A stretch of 30,799 bases of DNA from Desulfovibrio sp. UBA4079. Lineage in GTDB: Bacteria > Desulfobacterota > Desulfovibrionia > Desulfovibrionales > Desulfovibrionaceae. This document shows, one piece after another, positions 22,692 to 30,799 of the stretch (the first letter of the stretch is position 1; every line of letters begins with the position of its first letter). Made by a program: the position numbers and the translations under genes. The stretch spans positions 14,641 to 45,439 of the forward strand of contig DFYP01000074.1 of the NCBI GenBank assembly GCA_002382645.1, read 5' to 3'. The notes beneath the pieces were generated by a model that did no database searches, had not been told where the DNA came from, and saw nothing but the letters and a program-made list of their open reading frames with translations.

Positions 22692-23450
22692 TTACGATGG
22701 GTTGCTCTTCCCCACTGCCAGCAGCACTTCTTCCTGAATCAGCCGATACCCGCCCTCCACTCGGCACTCGCGCTCCAGATAGCCCCGGATTTCGTCGCGC
22801 CGCTCCCTGAACCTGGCGTCCAGGAGCAGGAACAGGGCCATGTCGGTCAGGTCCTCCAGGCTCTCGGTCCAGATCTCGTTGCGGATGGTGCGGACCTCCA
22901 CGTTCTCCTCGCCATAGGTCTCGTTGAGCGCATGCCAGAGCCCCAGGAGGTCCACGTCGTAGCGGGTGAAGGCCCGGAACAGGTCCGCCACCTGGCCCAC
23001 CGGGGCCTGGAGCACGATGGCCAGCCTGCCGCCCGGGGTGAGCAGACCAAACATCCGCGCCACGAGCTCGGGCCAGAGCGCCTCATTCACGTAGTAGAGC
23101 ACGTGGGAGCAGAGCACGAAGTCAAAGGACGCGGGCGAGAGCGGGGCGTCCTCGAAGCGGCAGTTGTGGATGTCGAATTTCGGGCAGCGGCGGCTCAGGA
23201 ACTCGGCCTGCCGGGCATTGGGCTCCACCACCACCGTGCTCTGGAACATCCCGGACAGCGGGATGGTGAGATGCCCGCCGCCCGCGCCGATGTCCAGGAA
23301 GCGTTCGCGGGAGCGGACCTTGTTCAGGATTTCGCCGAGCCGCACGAGCTCGGCCTGCTTTTCCGTGCAACAGGACGAGAACAGGTTGAGCTGGCGCCGG
23401 TATTCGGCGTCGCCCTCCATCTCCACGTGCGGTCCTGGGCAGGTGTCCAT
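22692..23450 (-). CDS. Class I SAM-dependent methyltransferase
   Basis: This 252-residue Rossmann-fold methyltransferase has motif I LDIGAGGGHLTIPL (about 52-65), the acidic residue after strand 2 in VVVEPN, FDFVLCSHVLYYV (motif IV region) and LTPGGRLAIVLQ (motif VI). It resembles the small-molecule or ubiquinone-type Methyltransf_11/25 group. The substrate is not identifiable. GGGAGG lies 3 nt before the ATG. It is separated from the upstream mltG by a palindromic repeat copy, and it borders the A+T-rich islet. Confidence 0.88.
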   Translation of the reverse strand: MDTCPGPHVEMEGDAEYRRQLNLFSSCCTEKQAELVRLGEILNKVRSRERFLDIGAGGGHLTIPLSGMFQSTVVVEPNARQAEFLSRRCPKFDIHNCRFEDAPLSPASFDFVLCSHVLYYVNEALWPELVARMFGLLTPGGRLAIVLQAPVGQVADLFRAFTRYDVDLLGLWHALNETYGEENVEVRTIRNEIWTESLEDLTDMALFLLLDARFRERRDEIRGYLERECRVEGGYRLIQEEVLLAVGKSNPS

Positions 23451-23468
23451 GGGCCTCCCTGGCGGGTC

Positions 23469-23602
23469 GTTGACAAAGAATTCCCAGGCCGTTCAAAAAA
23501 CGCGAGGGCAAGGCGCGAAAAAAAACGCACGGCCGACGCGTATCACCAATACGCGAGGATGTGAGTTTTTTGAAGCAACGCGGGCATCGCGGTTTTTTCA
23601 AC
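23469..23602. repeat. Palindromic intergenic repeat, copy 2
   Basis: This 134-bp element is closely similar to the copy at 15629-15775 from the AGGCCGTTC segment onward, with a ~10-nt deletion near its left end. Terminal inverted repeats are nearly perfect (one mismatch). The inner 7-bp arms (23537-23543 with 23549-23555) are identical to copy 1 but the loop differs (CACCA against CTTGA). The outer A/T-run arms carry one mismatch. It covers the mltG stop codon. Confidence 0.85.
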
Positions 23603-24674
23603 TGCCGGGCGTGCTGCGGTAGGTCTCCCGGTTGCGCTGCTTCTGGTACTTGTACACGGCCTGGTTGTGTTCCTCCAGGCTTTTGCTGAAGAAGTGCGTG
23701 CCGTCGCCCTTGGCCACGAAGTACAGGAACCCGTGCGCCTCCGGCGCGGCGGCGGCCTGGAGCGAGACGAGCCCGGGCGAGCAGATGGGCCCGGGCGGCA
23801 GGCCCATGAGCCGGTAGGTGTTGTAGGGGTTGGCCCCGTCCTCCAGGTGCGCGCGCTTGAGGTCGCCGTCGAACGCCGCGCCCAGGCCGTAGATGGTCGT
23901 GGGGTCGGATTGCAGGCGCATGCCCAGCCGCAGGCGGTTCACAAAGACCCCGGCGATGCGCGCCCGCTCCGAGAGGTCGCCGGACTCCTTTTCCACCAGC
24001 GAGGCCAGGGTCACGATGCGCAGGAGTTCCGCGGGCTCCGGGACCTTGTCCGGCCAGACCTTGCGGGCGTTTTTCCAGAACTCCCGGAGCATGGCCTCGG
24101 CCAGGACATGGCCGTTGTCCGTGGCGCTTTTGGCCACGAAATAGGTCTCCGGGAACAGGAAGCCCTCGGGCGAGCCGCCCGGGATGTGTTCGCGTTCCAG
24201 CAGGGCCGGGTCAAATGCCGCAACGCGGAACTCCTCGGCATTGGCCGCGCCTGAGGCGGCCACGGCCTGGGCCGTCTCCCACCAGGACAGCCCCTCGCGC
24301 ACCGGCACCCGGGTGAGCAGGCCCGGGGAGGTGGTCAGCTCCTCCAGGATGCGTTCGGCGCTCCAGCCCGTGACGAGCAGGAACTCCCCGGCCCGGATGG
24401 ACTGGGCCTTGCCCGCGTCCTTGGCCAGGGACTCGAAGCCCCGGGCGCTCGAGAGCAGGCCCTCGGCCTGGAGCCGCCTGGACACGGCCCGCAGGCTCTC
24501 GCCCGGATTGACCTTGAAGACGATCTCCTGGCCCGCCGGGACCAGGGGGGCCGCAGGCCCGAAGTAGGCGCGGGCGAGCCAGAGGACCCAGGCCAGGATG
24601 AGCACCCCGGCCAGGGCCGTGACCAGCGGGATGAGCACCCGCGGCGACGTGGTCAGCCCACGCGATCCAGCCAC
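23598..24674 (-). CDS. mltG: Endolytic murein transglycosylase
   Basis: This is the MltG/YceG enzyme, which cuts nascent peptidoglycan strands to end glycan elongation. One N-terminal membrane helix (core LVTALAGVLILAWVLWLA) is followed by a LysM-like segment (VNPGESLRAVSRRLQAEGLL). The catalytic region has LASLVEKESG (catalytic glutamate), AGVFVNRL and RLQSDPTTIYGLG. The start is uncertain: no ATG fits. GTG at 24672-24674 (358 residues, 22-nt overlap with ruvX) or GTG at 24636-24638 are both possible, neither with a good ribosome site. The TGA stop lies inside the palindromic repeat. Confidence 0.93.
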   Translation of the reverse strand: MAGSRGLTTSPRVLIPLVTALAGVLILAWVLWLARAYFGPAAPLVPAGQEIVFKVNPGESLRAVSRRLQAEGLLSSARGFESLAKDAGKAQSIRAGEFLLVTGWSAERILEELTTSPGLLTRVPVREGLSWWETAQAVAASGAANAEEFRVAAFDPALLEREHIPGGSPEGFLFPETYFVAKSATDNGHVLAEAMLREFWKNARKVWPDKVPEPAELLRIVTLASLVEKESGDLSERARIAGVFVNRLRLGMRLQSDPTTIYGLGAAFDGDLKRAHLEDGANPYNTYRLMGLPPGPICSPGLVSLQAAAAPEAHGFLYFVAKGDGTHFFSKSLEEHNQAVYKYQKQRNRETYRSTPGS

Positions 24675-25063
24675 GAGCGGAGAATCTGGACGGCCGCCTG
24701 GCTGTCCAGCGCTTGTTTCCGTTTCCTGGCGCACAGTCCGGCCTCCTTGAGCTCCTCCTCGGCGGCCGCCGAGGTCAGGCGTTCGTCCTCGAGATGCACG
24801 GGGATGGTCAGGCGGCGTTGCAGGCTTTGGGCGAAATTGCGGGCCTGGCGGGTGGTCTCGGTGTCCGAGCCGTCCAGGGCCAGGGGCAGGCCCACCACCA
24901 CGGCCTCGATCTGTTCGGCGGCCACCAGGTCCACCAGGTGGGCAAACAGGGCCTTGCGGGTGGTGCGCTGGAGCGTGGGCCGGGGCGAGGCCAGGATGCC
25001 GGCGGGATCGCACACGGCCAGGCCCACGCGCTTGAGCCCGAAGTCCACGCCCAGCACCCGCAC
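24653..25063 (-). CDS. ruvX: Putative pre-16S rRNA nuclease / Holliday junction resolvase
   Basis: This 136-residue YqgF-family protein has an RNase H-like fold. The first motif is VLGVDFGLKRVGLAV (D7), then VVVGLPLALDGSDTE, HLEDERLTS (E92/D93/E94) and the final acidic helix QALDSQAAVQIL (D120). In E. coli the family member is needed for 16S rRNA 5' maturation; a resolvase role is also proposed. The start is a GTG (25061-25063), 2 nt after the dehydrogenase stop; a second GTG two codons later is possible. It overlaps mltG, and ruvX-mltG adjacency is common. Confidence 0.9.
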   Translation of the reverse strand: MRVLGVDFGLKRVGLAVCDPAGILASPRPTLQRTTRKALFAHLVDLVAAEQIEAVVVGLPLALDGSDTETTRQARNFAQSLQRRLTIPVHLEDERLTSAAAEEELKEAGLCARKRKQALDSQAAVQILRSWLDRVG

Positions 25064-25065
25064 GG

Positions 25066-28000
25066 CTATTCCACCAGGAGGGTCTTGCCGCGGCGTTCGG
25101 CGGACTCGAGCATCTTCTTGAGGGTGCGCTTCCACTTGGGCCCGCCCACGGTCTGGGCCAGGTATTCCGTGGCGTGGAGCACCGGGTTGTGGCGCTTCAT
25201 CTGGAGCATGCAGCGCTTGATGCCGACCTTGCAGGACGGGCAACCCACCAGGACCGGGCGCTTCTTGTCCGCGTGCTCCAGGTCCTTGTCCAGCTGCTCC
25301 TTCTTGCGCTCGCGCAGGCGGTTGTAGATGGCCGGGCTGGTGAGCGCGCCCAGGCCGGACTCGCCGCAGCAGTTGGGCGAGAGCGTCACCTTGGTGTCCA
25401 GGATTCCGGCCAGGGCCTGGCGATAGGCGTCGGCGGCCTTGACCTTGGAGACCCCGGTCCATTCCGGGTGGCAGGCCGCGTGGTAGAGCAGCTCCTCGCC
25501 CGCGGGGAAGGGCCCGGGCAGCCGCTCCAGGAGGAACTGCATGGCGTCCAGGCGGCGCGGGGGCTCGGAGAGCTCGCGGTGGAACTCATAGGTCTCCAGG
25601 GACTCGCGGCAGGTGCCGCAGGCCGTGATGAGGGTCATGGCCTTGAGGCCCGCCCGGCCCGTGGCCACGAGGAGGTCCAGGAGCTCCATCATGGTGCGGT
25701 GGCGGTTGGCCTGGTAGGCCTCCTGGCAGCCCGCGGAGAGCAGGGGATAGCCGCAGCAGAGGTGCTTGTCCGGCAGGACCACGTTGGCCCCGGTCTTGAG
25801 CAGGAGGAACAGCGTGGCCATGCCGATGGAGTGCGAGAACAGCCCGGCGCCGCAGCCCGGGAAGTAGAGCACGGTGTCGTCCGGGGCCGCGCCCGGGCGC
25901 TTGAGGATGCAGTTCTGGCCGAGCTTGAGCTCCTCGTAGAGGCTGCGGAAGTCGATGTGCGGGCCCGGGCCCTGGAGCGCCGGGCTCTCCATGCCGCGCA
26001 GGGCCGCGCCGGGCAGGAGCCCGAGCACGCGGTTGGCCGCGGTCTGGCCCAGGGACAGGAACTTGGCGGCCTTGGGCAGGCGGCCGGCGGGGTCCTTGGC
26101 CAGCATGGCCAGGACCCTGGTCTTCACCGGATGTCCGCCCTGGCCCTTGTACTCCAGGAAGGAGCGGATCTGGAGCGCGGCTCCGGCCGAGTCGATCTTG
26201 ATGGGGCAGACCGCGGTGCATTTGCCGCAGGCCGTGCAGTGCTCCATGATGTGCCGGAGCTGGGCCAGCAGCCCCTTGTCCGGCTCGCCGCGCTGGACCT
26301 GGGAGTAGTAGATGGCCTCGATGAGCGCGCCCAGGCTGATGTTCTTGTTGCGCGGGTGGAACAGCAGGCCGCGCTGGGGCTGGAACATGGGGCAGACCTG
26401 CTTGCACTTGCCGCAGCGGGTGCAGGTCTGGATGTTGCGCAACAGCCCGATGAGCTGCTCCTTGTCCTTGAGCGCGGTCTTGTCCAGGTCCTGGATCAGG
26501 CGGTTGAAGGAGAAGGTGTACGGCTCGCTCGGGAGCTTGCGCTCGGTGAGCTTGGCCGGGTTGAGCACGTTCTTCGGGTCCACCTTGGCCTTGTAGGCGC
26601 GCAGGGACTTGATCTTGTCCTCGGAGAGGTAGGCGATCTTGGTGATGCCGATGCCGTGCTCGCCCGAGACCTCGCCCTGGAGGGCCAGGACCTTCTCGAA
26701 CACGTCCTTGGCGGCCTCGTGGGCCTGGGCCAGCATCTCGGCGTCGTTGGAGTTCACCGGGATGTTCACGTGGCAGTTGCCGTCGCCCGCGTGCATGTGG
26801 CTGGCGATGGCGATGCGCCGGGCCTTGATCTCGCGGTACAGGGCCTCGATCTCGCGGTCGTGCTTGGGGTGCTTGTCGCGGAGCTCCTGGAACACATAGC
26901 GGATCTCGGTCTCCAGCTCGTCCTCGGAGAGGTCCGCGGTGCTGGTCTTTTTCTTGAGGATGGACAGGGCCCGTTCCAGGGCCGCGTCCACCGCGGGGTC
27001 GTCGAAGGCCACCCCGGCCAGCTCGCGCACCTGGAGCAGGGCCTTGCGGTAGCGCCGCGAGAGGTAGATGAGGTTCAGGTTCTCCAGGAAGTCCGAGAAC
27101 TCCGGGATGACCTCCAGGGGGATGACCACGTCCTCGTTGACCTTGAAGCCCGAGGTGTGCTTGGCGATGGCCGAGAGCTTGTGGCGGTCCTCCCAGAAGA
27201 CCTCGGCCTCCTTCTCGTCGCGGGCCGCGAAGATGTCCACCCCGTCGTAGGGCTTGGCCATGGCCAGCAGGGCCTGCACGGCCTGCTCCAGGGCGGTCTC
27301 GTGGTCCGAGTCCAGCTGGACCAGGAGCACGGAGATGGGGTCGCCCTCGTAGGCCTCGGACTTCTTGCGATACTCGATGGCCTGGACGTACTTGGGGCCC
27401 CATTCCTCCAGGGCCGAGATCTTCACCAGATCGCCCTGGCGGCGGATGGTGTCGCGCAGGCCCACGATGTCCTTGATCACGAGCATGGCGTTGTGCATGG
27501 AGCGGCCGTAGAACTCCAGGCAGAGCACGCGGGAGTAGGCGGGCTTTTTGTGGAGCACGAAGCAGCTGTCCACGATGACGCCGTCCACGCCCTCCTTCTG
27601 CACGCCCGGCAGGCCGCCCAGGAACTTGTTGGACACGTCCTTGCCCAGGCCCTTGCCGCGGATGTCGTCCCCGGCCAGGGTCACGGTCTCCAGGAGCCCG
27701 CCGTGATCATCGAAGATCTCGAAGACCGCGTTCTCGCTTTCGAAGATCTTGTGGCGCGGGTGGTCCTTGCGGCGCACCTCGATGAGTTCGCCCGTGGGCA
27801 GGACCATGCGGTAGGACAGGATGTTGTCGATGGTCGTGCCGTACTCGAAGGCGAACGGGCCGCCGGAGTTCTCGGAGATGTTCCCGCCCAGGCTGGAGGC
27901 GGCCTTGGAGGCCGGGTCCACGGTGAAGAGCAGGTCCTGCTCGGCGGCGGCCTTGATGGCGTCCAGGGTGATGACCCCGGCCTGGGCGCAGAGCACCCGG

Positions 28001-28608
28001 GTCTGCGGGTCGATGTCCAGGATCTTCTTGAACCGCGCCAGGGACAGGACCACGGCCCGGACGTGCATGGGGATGGCCCCGCCGGTGAGGCCCGTGCCGC
28101 CGCCCCGGGGGATGATGGCGAAACCCATCTCGTTGGCCAGGCGCACGATGGCCTGGACCTGCTCCGGGGTCTCGGGGAAGAGCACGAACAGCGGCAGCTC
28201 CAGGCGCAGGTCCGTGGCGTCCGTGGCGCATTCCACCAGGGTGTTGGGGGCCGCGCCGATGCACTCCTCGGGCAGGGCGGCCTTGAGGCGCTCGTGCAGG
28301 GCCTTCTTGAAGGCCATGTCCGCGTCGAACTGCTCCCAGAAGTGGCGCACCGCGGCGTTCAGGATGGCCGGATATTCGCCGGACAGGGTGGGCCGGGCGA
28401 TGCTCAGGCGGCGCTTGACGCTCTCGCGCACCAGCTCGGGGTCCACGAAGGGGTTGTAGCGCACCAGGAAGAGTTCGGCGGCCAGGCCCGCGGCCAGGTC
28501 GCGCACGTCCCCGGGCCACTGGCCGTAGCCCTCCAGGTCCACCAGGCCGAAGACCCGGCTGACCAGCTGTTCGTCGGAAACGGAAATGTGCGGTCCCAAT
28601 TGAGGCAT
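25066..28608 (-). CDS. FAD/Fe-S lactate- or glycolate-type dehydrogenase (GlcD-GlpC fusion)
   Basis: This 1180-residue fusion has an FAD-binding oxidase part (PRGGGTGLTGG at 167-177, GGNISENSGGP) with the FAD-oxidase C-terminal domain (HAGDGNCHVNI and GEVSGEHGIGITK). Two [4Fe-4S] ferredoxin motifs follow (CTRCGKCKQVCP and CTACGKCTAVCP). A pair of CCG domains ends the protein (GCGAGLFSH, CCGYPLLSAGC, CGTCRESL, NCCGESGLG, GCPSCKVG). It should oxidise a 2-hydroxy acid such as D-lactate and pass electrons on to the membrane pool. Sulfate reducers carry proteins of this size and design. AGGA lies 5 nt before the ATG, and a good promoter stands upstream. The exact substrate is inferred. Confidence 0.92.
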   Translation of the reverse strand: MPQLGPHISVSDEQLVSRVFGLVDLEGYGQWPGDVRDLAAGLAAELFLVRYNPFVDPELVRESVKRRLSIARPTLSGEYPAILNAAVRHFWEQFDADMAFKKALHERLKAALPEECIGAAPNTLVECATDATDLRLELPLFVLFPETPEQVQAIVRLANEMGFAIIPRGGGTGLTGGAIPMHVRAVVLSLARFKKILDIDPQTRVLCAQAGVITLDAIKAAAEQDLLFTVDPASKAASSLGGNISENSGGPFAFEYGTTIDNILSYRMVLPTGELIEVRRKDHPRHKIFESENAVFEIFDDHGGLLETVTLAGDDIRGKGLGKDVSNKFLGGLPGVQKEGVDGVIVDSCFVLHKKPAYSRVLCLEFYGRSMHNAMLVIKDIVGLRDTIRRQGDLVKISALEEWGPKYVQAIEYRKKSEAYEGDPISVLLVQLDSDHETALEQAVQALLAMAKPYDGVDIFAARDEKEAEVFWEDRHKLSAIAKHTSGFKVNEDVVIPLEVIPEFSDFLENLNLIYLSRRYRKALLQVRELAGVAFDDPAVDAALERALSILKKKTSTADLSEDELETEIRYVFQELRDKHPKHDREIEALYREIKARRIAIASHMHAGDGNCHVNIPVNSNDAEMLAQAHEAAKDVFEKVLALQGEVSGEHGIGITKIAYLSEDKIKSLRAYKAKVDPKNVLNPAKLTERKLPSEPYTFSFNRLIQDLDKTALKDKEQLIGLLRNIQTCTRCGKCKQVCPMFQPQRGLLFHPRNKNISLGALIEAIYYSQVQRGEPDKGLLAQLRHIMEHCTACGKCTAVCPIKIDSAGAALQIRSFLEYKGQGGHPVKTRVLAMLAKDPAGRLPKAAKFLSLGQTAANRVLGLLPGAALRGMESPALQGPGPHIDFRSLYEELKLGQNCILKRPGAAPDDTVLYFPGCGAGLFSHSIGMATLFLLLKTGANVVLPDKHLCCGYPLLSAGCQEAYQANRHRTMMELLDLLVATGRAGLKAMTLITACGTCRESLETYEFHRELSEPPRRLDAMQFLLERLPGPFPAGEELLYHAACHPEWTGVSKVKAADAYRQALAGILDTKVTLSPNCCGESGLGALTSPAIYNRLRERKKEQLDKDLEHADKKRPVLVGCPSCKVGIKRCMLQMKRHNPVLHATEYLAQTVGGPKWKRTLKKMLESAERRGKTLLVE

Positions 28609-28639
28609 TGCGTTGTCCTGACGGCGGAGGCCACCGGTG

Positions 28640-28667
28640 TTGGTCGTTGGAAGGACGTGAATATAGG
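28640..28667 (+). promoter_or_regulatory. Candidate promoter of the class V aminotransferase
   Basis: TTGGTC (28640-28645) and TATAGG (28662-28667) are 16 nt apart. It overlaps the minus-strand promoter, so the two would compete. It would leave a leader of about 100 nt. Confidence 0.35.
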
Positions 28668-28688
28668 ACCCCGGACCGGGCTTGGCAA
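28660..28688 (-). promoter_or_regulatory. Promoter of the FAD/Fe-S dehydrogenase
   Basis: On the minus strand TTGCCA (28683-28688) and TATATT (28660-28665) are exactly 17 nt apart, 51 nt before the start codon. This is one of the best sigma-70 matches in the window. Confidence 0.65.
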
Positions 28689-28772
28689 GTGCGGGCCCGG
28701 GCCCGGTTCTGGACAGCCGGAGGGAGCCGGGATAAGGAAGGGGGCCTGTCCTGCAACCTGCGAGGATTCCCC

Positions 28773-29909
28773 ATGATCGAGAAGGACTTCGCCGAGCTGG
28801 CCCTGTTCATCACCGGCCCCACCTGGATCCGGCCCGAGGCCCGGGCCGCCGCGGCCCTGCCCGAGTTCGGCCACCGCGACGCCGAGAACATCAAGCGTTT
28901 CGGCCCGATCTTCGCCCACCTGCGGACCATGGCCCGGGTGGGCCAGGAGCGCGACGTGATCCTGTTCAACGGCTCGGGCTCCACGGCCCTGGAGGCCGCG
29001 GTGCGCTCCCTGGTGGCCGACGGCGAGACCGTGCTGAACGTCTCGGTGGGGGCCTTCGGCGACCTGTTCCACAAAATGGCCGTGCTCAACGGCAAGAAGG
29101 CCGCGCAGCTCAAGTTCGCGGCAGGCCAAGCCATCGACCTGGCGCGCATGGAGCAGGCCCTGGTGGAGCACAAGCCCGCGGTGGTCACCCTGACCCAGAA
29201 CGAGACCTCCACGGGCGTGCTCAACGACGTGGAATCGGCCTGCGCCCTGGCCCGCAAATACGGGGCCCTGCCCGTGGTGGACGGGGTGAGCCTGTTCGGC
29301 GGGGCGGACGCGCGCATCCCGGAGTCCGACCCGGTGATGTACGTGACCTCGACCCAGAAGTCCCTGGGCGTGCACGCCGGGTTCGGCATCGCATTCGTCT
29401 CGGCCGAGGCCCTGGACAAGGCCGCGCAGGTGGCCAACCGGGGCTATTCCTCGGACATCGTGACCCAGGTGAACACCGCCCGCAAGAGCCAGACCCTGAC
29501 CACGCCCAACGGCGGCCTGGCCAACCAGCTGGCCGTGCAGTTGGACTACATCGTGAACGTGGAGGGGATCGCCAAGCGCTACGCCCGGCACGAGGCCATG
29601 CGGGACATGGTGGCGGCCTGGGTGGAGCGCCAGCCCGGATTCGACTTCCTGGCCGCCGAGGGCTTCCGCTCGCCCACGCTCACGGCCCTGCGCACGCCCG
29701 AGGGCCTGGGCAGCGCGGGCCTCAAGCGGGTCAAGGAGGCCATGCGCGAGCGCGGCTACCTCTTTGACACGGGCTACGGCAAGCTGAACGTGGAGCTGGA
29801 GTCCCAGGGCGCGCGGCCCATCTGCCGCATCGGGCACATGGGCGACATCACCCCGGAGATGCTCGCGAAATACCTCGACGACCTGGGCCGGGTCCTGGCC
29901 CAGGCCTAG
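28773..29909 (+). CDS. Class V PLP aminotransferase (alanine-glyoxylate / serine-pyruvate type)
   Basis: This 378-residue enzyme has the class V layout: FITGPTWIRPE at the start, the phosphate loop FNGSGS (65-70), VVDGVSLFGG (D170, which contacts the PLP ring) and the PLP lysine K196 in STQKSLG. It probably interconverts alanine or serine with glyoxylate or pyruvate; the soluble hydrogenase 42-kDa-subunit family looks the same and is an older name for such proteins. ATG 28773 has GAGGA about 7 nt upstream. It is divergent from the dehydrogenase, which also handles 2-hydroxy/2-oxo acids. Its TAG overlaps the convergent methyltransferase stop. Confidence 0.9.
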   Translation: MIEKDFAELALFITGPTWIRPEARAAAALPEFGHRDAENIKRFGPIFAHLRTMARVGQERDVILFNGSGSTALEAAVRSLVADGETVLNVSVGAFGDLFHKMAVLNGKKAAQLKFAAGQAIDLARMEQALVEHKPAVVTLTQNETSTGVLNDVESACALARKYGALPVVDGVSLFGGADARIPESDPVMYVTSTQKSLGVHAGFGIAFVSAEALDKAAQVANRGYSSDIVTQVNTARKSQTLTTPNGGLANQLAVQLDYIVNVEGIAKRYARHEAMRDMVAAWVERQPGFDFLAAEGFRSPTLTALRTPEGLGSAGLKRVKEAMRERGYLFDTGYGKLNVELESQGARPICRIGHMGDITPEMLAKYLDDLGRVLAQA

Positions 29910-30799
29910 TCGCGCAGCACGCGCACGAGAAAGCCTTTCAGATAGTCGGTTTCGGGCATGGCCGGGTGCACGGGATGGTCCGCGTCCTGGTGGCCCTGCC
30001 GGAGGATCTGGACCCGCACTCGGGCCTCCTGGGCCGCGCGCTGCAGGAGCTTGCGCAGGTCCTCGCGGGAGAGGTGCTGGGAGCAGGAGCAGGTCAGCAA
30101 CAGGCCGCCGTGCTCCACCAGGTCCAGGCCCAGGCGGTTCACCTTGCGGTAGGCCACGAGTCCGGCCTCGAAATCCTTGCGCCGCTGGATCAGGGCGGGC
30201 GGGTCCAGGCTGACCACGTCGAAACGCCGGCCTTCCTCGCGCATGCCCGCCAGGGCCTCGAAGGCATCGGCCTTTACGGTGCCCACCGTGTTTTCCACGC
30301 CATTGTGTGCGGCATTTTGGGCCACGGCCTCCAGGGCCGGGCCCGAGGCGTCCAGGCAGAGGACCTCGGCGGCTCCGGCCTTGGCCGCGGCCACGCCCAG
30401 GGCTCCGGCATAGGAAAAGGCGTCCAGCACCCGCTTTCCGGCCACCAGCGGGAGCAGGCCCGCCCGGTTGGCGCGCATGTCGAAATACCAGCCGGTCTTC
30501 TGGCCCCCGGCCAGATGCACCAGGAAACGCGCGCCGTTCTCCTCGATCTCCACGCATTCCGGGACCTCGCCCGCAGCCACCTCGACCTCCCGGGGCAATC
30601 CTTCCAGTTCCCGGGAGCGCGAGTCGTTCTTGAGCAGGATGCCTGCGGGCGCCAGTTCGGCCTGGAGGCTTTCCAGGATGAGCCCGCGCACCCGCTCCAT
30701 GCCCGCGCTCAACAGCTGCACCGAAAGCACGTCCCCGAAGCGGTCTACCATGAGGCCGGGCAGGAAGTCGGATTCGCTGAACACCAGGCGGTAGAACGG
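29906..30799 (-). CDS. RlmI-like class I rRNA methyltransferase (N-terminus beyond window)
   Basis: The frame is open to the window's right edge, so at least 297 codons are present and the N-terminal PUA domain is cut off. Visible parts are YRLVFSESDFLPGLMVDRFGD, QKTGWYFDMRANR, motif I DAFSYAGALGVAAAKAG, LDASGPALEA, FDVVSLDPPALIQ (motif IV) and LLTCSCSQHL (motif VI). These match RlmI/YccW, which makes 5-methylcytosine in 23S rRNA. The GTG at 30782-30784 is internal, not the start, because similarity continues before it. Confidence 0.9.
   Translation of the reverse strand, partial: PFYRLVFSESDFLPGLMVDRFGDVLSVQLLSAGMERVRGLILESLQAELAPAGILLKNDSRSRELEGLPREVEVAAGEVPECVEIEENGARFLVHLAGGQKTGWYFDMRANRAGLLPLVAGKRVLDAFSYAGALGVAAAKAGAAEVLCLDASGPALEAVAQNAAHNGVENTVGTVKADAFEALAGMREEGRRFDVVSLDPPALIQRRKDFEAGLVAYRKVNRLGLDLVEHGGLLLTCSCSQHLSREDLRKLLQRAAQEARVRVQILRQGHQDADHPVHPAMPETDYLKGFLVRVLRD

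Noticed and set aside
20200..22720. Flanking direct repeats or an attachment site for the A+T-rich islet
   Set aside because: GATGGTTGGGTAGC near 20220 and GATGGGTTGCTC near 22696 look vaguely alike but differ in spacing and bases. No tRNA or integrase is nearby.
25174..28776. A 1200-codon open frame on the plus strand opposite the dehydrogenase gene
   Set aside because: It is a shadow of the strongly conserved minus-strand protein. High third-position G+C removes stops on the opposite strand. The translation is Val/Leu/Gly/Ala/Arg-rich without motifs.

Overview
The window is a high-G+C, densely coded bacterial chromosome segment. It most likely comes from a lactate-oxidising sulfate reducer of the Desulfovibrio group (Desulfobacterota). 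That placement is an inference. It rests on the ~1180-residue FAD/Fe-S lactate/glycolate-type dehydrogenase, the stand-alone FMN glutamate-synthase-like protein, the cobamide genes, and a palindromic intergenic repeat of a kind I associate with these genomes. No rRNA, tRNA, CRISPR array, transposase or phage gene was seen.

Layout. 1-1859 (minus): a NarL-type two-component pair. 2001-3641 (minus): an FMN glutamate-synthase-like protein with a cysteine-rich N-terminus, then upstream a 61-residue coiled-coil protein with its own terminator. 4183-9164 (minus): a tightly coupled run cbiR-like - cobU - DHH phosphoesterase - polA. 9217-12461: a 48-residue small protein (+) converging on an EndoQ-UvrD fusion (minus). 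12593-13569 (+): a MarR regulator and a membrane protein, converging on a small exported protein. 13999-16787 (minus): trpS, a ~147-bp palindromic repeat, a SlyD-like FKBP and an aminotransferase. 16805-17926 (minus): an M50 protease and a lone receiver protein. 18098-20231 (+): a ThiS/TtuB-like sulfur carrier, a TtuA-like tRNA thiolase and a glycosyltransferase. 20234-22444 (minus): a strongly A+T-rich three-gene cassette. 22692-25063 (minus): a methyltransferase, a second repeat copy, mltG and ruvX, with the large dehydrogenase upstream (25066-28608). 28773-30799: a class V aminotransferase (+) converging on an RlmI-like methyltransferase cut by the window edge.

Most genes are housekeeping or metabolic and are packed with 1-8 nt overlaps. 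The part that does not fit is 20234-22444. It is about 30% G+C by sampled lines against about 67% next door. Its three genes overlap each other and encode a possible TIGR04255-like protein, an unrecognised protein and a PIN-nuclease-like protein. The combination looks like a laterally acquired toxin or defence cassette and is the best candidate for an undescribed system. Other points of note are the EndoQ-UvrD fusion, the cbiR-cobU pairing, a TtuA partner carrier ending Ala-Gly instead of Gly-Gly, the Fe-S-type cysteines in TrpRS, the paired palindromic repeats (one supplying the mltG stop codon), a possibly leaderless marR, and the fact that all four convergent gene pairs have overlapping or abutting stop codons.
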